From an uncultured Thiodictyon sp. (GTDB lineage: Bacteria > Pseudomonadota > Gammaproteobacteria > Chromatiales > Chromatiaceae): 64,000 nt of DNA. Position 1 is the stretch's first letter. Each line of letters begins with the position of its first letter. This document shows positions 57,990-64,000 of the stretch, piece by piece. Below the pieces are notes generated by a model. It was not told where the DNA came from. It ran no database searches and saw only the letters and a program-made list of their open reading frames with translations. A program made the translations under genes and the position numbers. The DNA lies in the NCBI RefSeq assembly GCF_903946935.1, contig NZ_CAJAXH010000071.1:1-64000 (forward strand), read 5' to 3'.

Positions 57990-58217
57990 ATGGCCAACTG
58001 CTTCCTCTGCCACCGCAAGTCCGACGCCGCACTGGTCGAGCGCCTCGCCGTCGAGCTGCGCAACGCCGGCCATCAGGTCTGGTTCGACGAATGGGAGATC
58101 GGCATCGGCGGGTTCAAGGCTTGCTCAGGGCCATGCGATGAGTGTCAAGGTCTTGATCGCCCACGCCAAGATGCATTCCCACGCGGAGCGTGGGAACGAG
58201 TAGCAAGCAACCATTGA
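57990..58217 (+). pseudogene. TIR-domain protein, 5' fragment
   Basis: An ATG at 57990 with AGGAG upstream begins MANCFLCHRKSDAALVERLA and continues to VWFDEWEIGIG, the N-terminal third of a TIR_2 domain (SH...A/SD..., DEWEI). After about residue 40 the sequence turns into unrelated DNA and reads through a hairpin repeat (DAFPRGAWERV) to a stop at 58217. The catalytic Glu region and any effector part are missing, so it is probably inactive. Confidence 0.65.
58171..58193. repeat. TTCCCACGC hairpin repeat
   Basis: A short hairpin, TTCCCACGC-GGA-GCGTGGGAA, lies inside the tail of the TIR fragment. It is the same family as 30739-30760. Its translation (DAFPRGAWERV) is often seen as a false C-terminus in related genomes, from memory. 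Confidence 0.7.
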
Positions 58218-58227
58218 GAGGCAAGCA

Positions 58228-58539
58228 ATGTACGTCATCGCACAATTCACGGTCATCCCCATCGGTACCAGCACCTCACTCTCAGGCTATGTGGCCGCCT
58301 GCGAACGCGTCCTGGCAGCGACGACCGGCATCAATTATGAGATGCACGCCAACGGGACCAACCTGGAGGGCGAATGGGAGGCAGTCATGGACGCGATCAA
58401 GCGCTGTCATGATACCCTGCACGGAATGGGTGTCCCGCGCCTCTCGACCAATGTCACCCTCGGTACGCGCACCGACCGCCCCCAGCGCATGGTTGAGAAG
58501 CTATCCAGCGTGCGGGCGAAATTGGCAGACCAGAGCTGA
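58228..58539 (+). CDS. MTH1187/YkoF-type thiamine-binding protein
   Basis: 103 residues with GAGG upstream. It matches the MTH1187 family (formerly UPF0045): MYVIAQFTVIPIGTSTSLSGYVA at the N-terminus, INYEMHANGTNLEG near 36-49, and LSTNVTLGTRTDR near 74-86. The ferredoxin-like fold forms tetramers, and members of the family bind thiamine or a pyrimidine moiety. Stands alone between gene debris and the SNF2 gene. Confidence 0.9.
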   Translation: MYVIAQFTVIPIGTSTSLSGYVAACERVLAATTGINYEMHANGTNLEGEWEAVMDAIKRCHDTLHGMGVPRLSTNVTLGTRTDRPQRMVEKLSSVRAKLADQS

Positions 58540-58547
58540 CGTGGCTT

Positions 58548-58571
58548 CGTCGCGGCTGAAGCCGCTCCCAC
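58548..58571. repeat. Lone half-copy of the GCGGCTGAAGCCGCTCCCAC repeat
   Basis: 24 bases identical to the right arm of the hairpin at 49473-49497, lying at the 3' end of the SNF2 gene. Confidence 0.75.
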
Positions 58572-58572
58572 A

Positions 58573-61500
58573 TCACGCAGGGCCATCCGCCCCCCGCACC
58601 AGCGCCAGCATGTCCGCATAGCTCAACCGCCCGCCGTCGCCGGCGCCTTCAAGCAGGCCGTCGGCCAGGTCGCGCTTGGCGGCATGGAGCTTGAGGATCT
58701 GCTCCTCGATGGTGTCCTTGGCCACCAGCCGGTAGACGGTCACCGGGCGCTCCTGACCGATACGATGCGCTCGGTCGCTGGCCTGGTCCTCGACCGCCGG
58801 GTTCCACCAGGGGTCCATGTGGATCACATAGTCGGCGGCGGTGAGGTTGAGCCCGACCCCGCCGGCGCGCAGGCTGATCAGGAACAGATCGCCCTCCCCC
58901 GCCTGGAAGGCGGCGACGGCGGCGCGGCGCTGGGCCTCGGGGGTGGAGCCGTCCAGGTATTGATAGCGGATACGGCGGGCGTCCAGGTGCGCGCGAATCA
59001 GCCGCAGGTGATCGACGAACTGGCTGAACACCAAGGCCTTGTGCCGGTTCTCCAACAGTTCCTCGACGATCTCGGCGAAGGTATCCAGCTTCGCGCTGGG
59101 CAGGTCGCTGCCGGGCAGGGCCAGTTGCGGATGGCAGCAGGCGCGGCGCAGCCGCATGATCTCCGCCAGCAGTTGCATCCGCTGCTGGCCGGGATTGGTC
59201 TCCGGGTTCTCGGCGAGCCGCGCGAGGGCCTGCCGGCGCGTGGCCTCATAGAGCGCCTGTTCGCCCTCGCTCAACTCGATCTGCAAGGTGATCTCGGTGC
59301 GCGGCGGCAGTTCGCATAAGACCTCGCTTTTCAACCGGCGCAGGATGAAGGGACGCAGCAATTGGCGCAGGCGCGCCCGGGCGCCCTGATCCTTGTTCAA
59401 CTCGATCGGGTTGGCGAAACGCCGGTTGAAGGCCTCCAGTGACCCGAGTAGCCCCGGGTTGATGAACTGGAACAGGTTCCAGATCTCGCCCAGGTGGTTC
59501 TCGATCGGGGTGCCGGTGGCGATCATGCGGAAGCCGGCGGACAGGCGCATGATGGCCTGGGAGCGCTTGGTCAGGGCGTTCTTGAACGCTTGGGCCTCGT
59601 CGGCGACGATGGTCTCCCACTGCACCCCCGCCAGACCCTCGGCCTCGGTCTGCAAGAGCCCGTAGCTGCACACAATGAGATCAAAGGGACCGGCGTCCTG
59701 CAACACCGCGGCGCGATCCCCGGGGCCGAAACGCTGGGGCCGCAGCGTCGGGGCAAAGCGCCGCGCCTCCTCGACCCAGTTGGCACAGACCGACATCGGC
59801 GCCAGCACCAGGGTCGGGCCTTGGGGCGCCCGCGACAGGATCAGAGCGAGGGCCTGGACGGTCTTGCCCAGGCCCATGTCGTCCGCCAGACAGGCCCCGG
59901 CGCCCCAGAAGGCCAGCCGGGCGAGCCAACGGTAACCCTCCGCCTGGTAGTCGCGCAGCTCCGCCTGGAGGGTCGAGGGCAGCACCGGCTCCAGGTCGCG
60001 CATGGCCTCCAGGCGCGCCAGCAGGGCCTTCCAGACGGGCGCCTTCTCCACCGCCATGCCGTCGACCAGCTCGGCGATGGCCGGGGCCGCCAAGGGATGG
60101 AAACGACCGGCGTCGGTGAGTCCCCGCAGGCCGTCGAGGCGGCGGCGCAGCGCCTGACTCAGGACCAGAAAATCGTCCTCGCCCAGCCGCACGAACCGGC
60201 CGCGGGACGCCGCCGCCAACTCCAGCAGCTCGCGCATGGCCAGCACCCGACCGTCGGACAGCGTCAGCCCGCCGCTGATGGCGAGCCAATCACCCTGTTT
60301 TTTCATGGCGACGCGCATCTGCCCCACCTGGGCCTCGGCGCTCAGCGCGATGCGTTTGCCCTGCGGCCAGTCCAGCACCACCGAATCGCCCAGCGCGTGG
60401 ACCTGCTCCAGCGCGCTCAAGGCCAACTCCGGGTCGTCCAGGTGCCAGCTCCAATCCTCGCTCCCGGCCAGCTCCGGACAACGCGTCGGCACCGTCGCGG
60501 CCGCGGCCAGTTCGTCCTTCAGGTCGCGGGTGCAGCGCACGGCATGCCCGGCGCGCTCGATGAACAGGGTCGCGCCGCCCTGGCCCGGGCGCAGCTCGGG
60601 CCCGTCCTCGCCGAAGGGGTGTACATACAGATCCAGGCTCAAACCACCGTCGGCGGGGCTCAGGTGCAGGTGCGGGCGGGGATCGGCGGGGACCGTCTCG
60701 GCCGTGCCGGCAGCACCGCCGATGTCGGAGTGGACCGTCAGCATCGGCGCCACCGCGGTCAACCCCTCCAGCAGCCGCGCCTCGCCGCCCTTGGGGACCA
60801 GCAGCCCGGCGGCACCCAGGATGTGGGCAATCTGCCGATGTCGGGCGTCGAACTCGACCAAGCGGATGCGCTGCGGCGTCTCCTCCACCGGGAGGATCGT
60901 GCGGTCCTCGGGCGGAAAGGGCTCGATGCTCACCCGGATGTCCTTGCGTTGGCGCACCGCGGCCAGGGTCGGGCCGCTGTGGACCAACACCACCGGGGCC
61001 TCGCTTGCGCGGCGCAACACCACCGGGTGGCCGACGGCGGCCAGCAAGGCGCGGTCTTGGTCCATCCGATAGAGGGTCCGCTCCGTCCCGTGATACCAGC
61101 TCTGCTCGCGCTCGCGCACGATACAGGCGCAGATCGCCCGGTCCTGCGCCGTCAGATAGGGGAAGCTGTCCGTCTCATCGGCCAGCCGCGCAAGCGACAC
61201 CGGACGGCCCAGCGTCCAGCCGCCGCGCTTCATGCGCTTCTGCTCCCGGGGCTCCAGGGTCGCCAGGCCCGCGTACAGGGTGAACAGCCAGGCCATGCGC
61301 TGGTCCGACCCCACCGCGGCATCGGCACCGGTCTCGCCCGCGGCCGGCTGCTCGCCGAGCCCCTTGAGGGCCTCCAGTGCAATCTCCCAGGCCGGTTTGG
61401 GTGTGAGCAGATCGGTCATCGGGACCAGACCGACCGGCGGCTCCCCGAGCGCTGGGAGCTTGCCGTTGAAACCGCCGGCCCGCAGCACCGCCGTGGCCTC

Positions 61501-62721
61501 GTGGGCATACCAGTCCAATCCGGCGGCGGCCGCCTTGCCCGCCCAAACCGCCAGGGCCTGCTGTGCGTCCGCCCCCAGGCGCTGGTCGAGCCAGCGCAGC
61601 GCCAGGGCCTGAAACAACAGCGCAAAGGCGCTGCGCGCGCCCAGTTCGCTGCGCAGCCAGACGCTCGCCTCCAGGCGCAACTGTCCGGCCAGGACCGCTG
61701 CCAGGTCGCCGAGCACCCGATAGGCATGGACGACCGGGTCGGTGACACTGGCGCGCAGGCAGAGGGCCACCTGCTTCTGGACCAGTTCAAAGTCGCCCCG
61801 CCCGCTGCGGCGCAGCAGGGCGATCAGGTACAGCACACCCGGAATGCCCGGGGTATAGACATTGCGCTTGCGGGTGAGCTTGCGGACGCCGAGTTCAGCG
61901 GTCTCGAAGCTCTCGATGGCCTTGGCATAGTCACCCTGCATGAACAAGCGCCAGCCATGCATAGTGAGGACCGCGGGGTCGCCGCGCCCAGCGAGCAGCG
62001 CTGGCACCTCGGCGACCCTGCCGCGCAACAGCCGCTGCTCGACCAGGGCGTCGGCGGCGTCCGGATGGGCGGCGGCCAAGGGGGACAGGAGCCGCTCGGC
62101 CAGCGCATAGGTCGCGGGGTCAGCCACCAGGTCCATGGCCGCCTCGCGCAGGAGCGGGCACAGGCCCAGGATCAGCAGCCGGGGCGGCAGCCCCGCCAGC
62201 CAGACGGGATCGACCGAGCGGGTGCAGACGCGGGCCAGCAGGTCCACCTGGGCGTAGCGGACCTGGCTCACGGCGACCTTGGCAGCAAGGCCAAGGAATT
62301 GCAGTACCTTTTGCTCCTCCCCGGCATAGAGTGCCACGCGCAGTATGCGCAAACGGCGCCCCTCGCTGGGCTGCTCCCAATGATGGATCGTCTTGGTGGA
62401 GATGACGGACTCGGCCGCCGTGGCGATGGCGGGAAAGGTCCCATCGGCCACGCTCTCGCGGGTCAGCGGCTCGAGCAGGTCCGGGTGACAGGTCAGGTTG
62501 TTTTGGCGCTGCTCGATGAAACCACCGGCGAGGAGTCGCTCGCGCAACGGCTTGACCATCAGTCGGGAGAGCGGGGCGCCGCCCTGGTCGCGCCAACCCA
62601 GGGCATCCAGGACCAACTGGAAGAGGGTCTGAGCGACCGGCTCGCAGACCACCGACAGCACGCGCAGGATGCGCCGCTCGTCGGTATTCAAGGCCGCATA
62701 GCGCGTTTGCAGATCATCCAC
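58573..62721 (-). CDS. Large SNF2-family helicase with long N-terminal extension
   Basis: 1382 residues from a GTG at 62721 that overlaps the upstream stop by 8 bp. The C-terminal ~480 residues are a complete SNF2 motor: motif [20 protein letters not shown] near 940-958, motif [12 protein letters not shown] (DEAQ box) near 1040, motif [22 protein letters not shown], and the C-lobe with [57 protein letters not shown]. The first ~850 residues are helical, Ala/Leu-rich and possibly TPR-like, with no domain I can name. SNF2 proteins translocate on double-stranded DNA and remodel bound complexes. The next gene upstream is its likely partner. Confidence 0.93.
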   Translation of the reverse strand: MDDLQTRYAALNTDERRILRVLSVVCEPVAQTLFQLVLDALGWRDQGGAPLSRLMVKPLRERLLAGGFIEQRQNNLTCHPDLLEPLTRESVADGTFPAIATAAESVISTKTIHHWEQPSEGRRLRILRVALYAGEEQKVLQFLGLAAKVAVSQVRYAQVDLLARVCTRSVDPVWLAGLPPRLLILGLCPLLREAAMDLVADPATYALAERLLSPLAAAHPDAADALVEQRLLRGRVAEVPALLAGRGDPAVLTMHGWRLFMQGDYAKAIESFETAELGVRKLTRKRNVYTPGIPGVLYLIALLRRSGRGDFELVQKQVALCLRASVTDPVVHAYRVLGDLAAVLAGQLRLEASVWLRSELGARSAFALLFQALALRWLDQRLGADAQQALAVWAGKAAAAGLDWYAHEATAVLRAGGFNGKLPALGEPPVGLVPMTDLLTPKPAWEIALEALKGLGEQPAAGETGADAAVGSDQRMAWLFTLYAGLATLEPREQKRMKRGGWTLGRPVSLARLADETDSFPYLTAQDRAICACIVREREQSWYHGTERTLYRMDQDRALLAAVGHPVVLRRASEAPVVLVHSGPTLAAVRQRKDIRVSIEPFPPEDRTILPVEETPQRIRLVEFDARHRQIAHILGAAGLLVPKGGEARLLEGLTAVAPMLTVHSDIGGAAGTAETVPADPRPHLHLSPADGGLSLDLYVHPFGEDGPELRPGQGGATLFIERAGHAVRCTRDLKDELAAAATVPTRCPELAGSEDWSWHLDDPELALSALEQVHALGDSVVLDWPQGKRIALSAEAQVGQMRVAMKKQGDWLAISGGLTLSDGRVLAMRELLELAAASRGRFVRLGEDDFLVLSQALRRRLDGLRGLTDAGRFHPLAAPAIAELVDGMAVEKAPVWKALLARLEAMRDLEPVLPSTLQAELRDYQAEGYRWLARLAFWGAGACLADDMGLGKTVQALALILSRAPQGPTLVLAPMSVCANWVEEARRFAPTLRPQRFGPGDRAAVLQDAGPFDLIVCSYGLLQTEAEGLAGVQWETIVADEAQAFKNALTKRSQAIMRLSAGFRMIATGTPIENHLGEIWNLFQFINPGLLGSLEAFNRRFANPIELNKDQGARARLRQLLRPFILRRLKSEVLCELPPRTEITLQIELSEGEQALYEATRRQALARLAENPETNPGQQRMQLLAEIMRLRRACCHPQLALPGSDLPSAKLDTFAEIVEELLENRHKALVFSQFVDHLRLIRAHLDARRIRYQYLDGSTPEAQRRAAVAAFQAGEGDLFLISLRAGGVGLNLTAADYVIHMDPWWNPAVEDQASDRAHRIGQERPVTVYRLVAKDTIEEQILKLHAAKRDLADGLLEGAGDGGRLSYADMLALVRGADGPA

Positions 62722-64000
62722 GGACAGTCTCCGGTAGTATTAGGCCAAGCTTGGCGAGCCCCTTGCGGAAGGCCGTCAACTTGGGCTCGGGCACACACAG
62801 CAGCCGCTCCCCGGCACGGGCACAATGGGGCGCGGTGACCGGGTCGGACGCGAGCAACGCCGCGGTGGCCGGGTCGCGGCATTGGATCAGGCGGGCGGGA
62901 CCGGCATCGACCAGGGCCGTGGCGCGCTCCTCAACGGTCGCCAGCAGTTGGCTAACTGCCGGCGGCAAGGCCGCGTCCGCGGCGGACTCGATAAACGCTC
63001 CGATCCGGGCGCGCTCGTCGGCCTGCGCACTCTGGTTCAGCACGGCGTCCGGGTCCAGGCGCCACAACTCGCCCGACACCGGCTTGGCAATCCGCTCCAA
63101 CAGCAGCCGTTCACCGGGCTCCGGCTCGCGCAACAGGTTGAGCCCCAGGTCCGCGCCGATCGCGAACAGGGGCCGACGCGCCTCAATCACCGCGCGGTAC
63201 TCGGTGGCGAGCCCCAGACAAAAGGCGCCGAGCGGATTGATACGCAGATACCGCAACCCGTCGTAACGGCTCAGGAACAGAAAGTCGTCGGTGCCCCAGG
63301 CGCCGCTATAGTCACCCCGCGCATGGTAAGGCAGGGTGTAGGCGACATCGATCATGCCGAGGGTGGCCAGATACTCGAACAGATAGACCAGGCAATAGCG
63401 CGCCTCCAGGACCTCGAACCCCCCGTTGCTCCCCAGGCTGCCGTATTGGGGATCGCAGAGATACAGGCCCCACGGGTTCTCGCTCACCGCGAAGACGTGG
63501 CCACGGGAGCGCATCTCGCGGAAAAACTCGTCAATGTCGATCCACCGGCCCGCCGGGCAGTCGCGCAGCGCCGCGGCGATCACCTGGCGGCGTTCGGCCA
63601 CCGGGCTCAAGCGCACGCCCTTGGCGGTTTGGCCCTTGATCAGATCGATGCGGCGCAGCTCGTCCGGGGCACCCTTGCGCTGCCAACGCTCAAACAGTTG
63701 GGCGACGGTCTCCTCGATGGGGCGCGACAGGGCCTTGTTGCCCCGGGCGGTCAGGCTGAGCTTGCCGCCCTCCTGCTTCACCAGCCCCCCGGACTGGAGC
63801 AGCAGCGGCCAGGCAAAGGGGCGGATCGGGCGGATCGGCCCACCAGCCCAGCGCTCGGCACCCTGATCGTCCTGTGCCCCATACCAATCGCCGCCGAGCA
63901 GGACCGACTCGAGCCGCACCACCGCCGCACTACCCGGCAACCCGGTCTTGGCCCCGACCGTGATGCCGCCCTGCCCGATGAGGCGCAGCACCGCCGGCAG
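62714..64000 (-). CDS. Uncharacterised partner of the SNF2 helicase (5' end outside window)
   Basis: At least 425 residues; the frame is open to the window edge, so the start lies beyond 64000. It contains winged-helix-like segments, including LLLQSGGLVKQEGGKLSLTARG (a wHTH ending in a strand-turn, as in XPB/Ssl2 N-terminal or helicase-associated wHTH proteins) and a second WIDIDEFFREMRSRGH near the middle. The C-terminus has a basic helix, LTAFRKGLAKLGL. No nuclease or ATPase motif is visible in the part present. The 8-bp overlap with the SNF2 gene strongly suggests a functional pair. Confidence 0.75.
   Translation of the reverse strand: MPAVLRLIGQGGITVGAKTGLPGSAAVVRLESVLLGGDWYGAQDDQGAERWAGGPIRPIRPFAWPLLLQSGGLVKQEGGKLSLTARGNKALSRPIEETVAQLFERWQRKGAPDELRRIDLIKGQTAKGVRLSPVAERRQVIAAALRDCPAGRWIDIDEFFREMRSRGHVFAVSENPWGLYLCDPQYGSLGSNGGFEVLEARYCLVYLFEYLATLGMIDVAYTLPYHARGDYSGAWGTDDFLFLSRYDGLRYLRINPLGAFCLGLATEYRAVIEARRPLFAIGADLGLNLLREPEPGERLLLERIAKPVSGELWRLDPDAVLNQSAQADERARIGAFIESAADAALPPAVSQLLATVEERATALVDAGPARLIQCRDPATAALLASDPVTAPHCARAGERLLCVPEPKLTAFRKGLAKLGLILPETVRG

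Noticed and set aside
59494-62838. 1114-residue open frame on the plus strand opposite the SNF2 gene
   Set aside because: Antisense shadow of a GC-rich gene: composition rich in Arg, Gly and Gln, no recognisable domain, and the SNF2 frame carries all helicase motifs.

Overview
The window reads as a high-GC chromosomal segment of a purple sulfur gammaproteobacterium (Chromatiaceae, Thiocapsa/Thiodictyon/Lamprocystis-like). The strongest taxonomic marker is an 82-residue 2[4Fe-4S] ferredoxin directly after coaD whose sequence I recognise as the Allochromatium-type ferredoxin. The TamB, PrfB (with its programmed +1 frameshift), LysS, ClpB and NadA proteins also look gammaproteobacterial. Many dispersed hairpin repeats of the kind common in Chromatiaceae genomes support this. 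|| Layout. 1-3000 is accessory: the edge of an insertion sequence, a 12-repeat type I-E CRISPR array without cas genes in view, a 0.65 kb gene-free stretch with clustered ~20-bp motifs (probable transposon-end remnant), and one uncharacterised gene. 3500-9200 holds a coiled-coil protein, nadA and a large tamB. 9400-13500 is a four-gene oxidative cluster: two paralogous uncharacterised proteins, a DyP peroxidase and a 2OG-Fe(II) oxygenase. 13600-19500 holds a papain-like peptidase fused to a TerB-like domain with a polyacidic tail, an AI-2E-type permease, and a CHAT-NTPase-TPR gene broken by a frameshift. || 19600-32100 is a nitrogen-scavenging region: ureDABCEFG (urease and nickel chaperones) and urtABCDE (urea ABC transporter), all on the minus strand. 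They are split by a Uma2-type nuclease and a ferritin gene that overlaps a 26-codon Cys/Lys-rich peptide gene. Urea taken up by UrtABCDE would be hydrolysed by UreABC to ammonia and CO2. || 32300-41900 holds a PPP phosphatase, a GT4 glycosyltransferase, a small secreted protein, coaD-fdx, a two-component system (lone receiver, membrane histidine kinase, FixJ-type regulator), a LysM-sulfatase and a secreted HAD phosphatase. 42000-49300 contains a YhaN/YhaO-type SMC ATPase-nuclease pair, a secreted type-B carboxylesterase and a histidine phosphatase. 49500-58500 is mostly core: prfB-lysS, clpB and a parvulin-type PPIase, interrupted by a RAYT transposase, a flavin-reductase-like protein, NmrA and TIR gene debris, and an MTH1187-family thiamine-binding protein. 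The right edge (58573 to the window end) is a two-gene unit: a 1382-residue SNF2 helicase translationally coupled to an uncharacterised partner that runs off the window. || Candidates for something undescribed: the paralogue-pair/DyP/2OG-oxygenase cluster, the SNF2-partner unit, the peptidase-TerB-polyacid fusion, the ferritin-coupled Cys/Lys peptide, and a dispersed TTTGCGTTCA-type intergenic element with a conserved flank.
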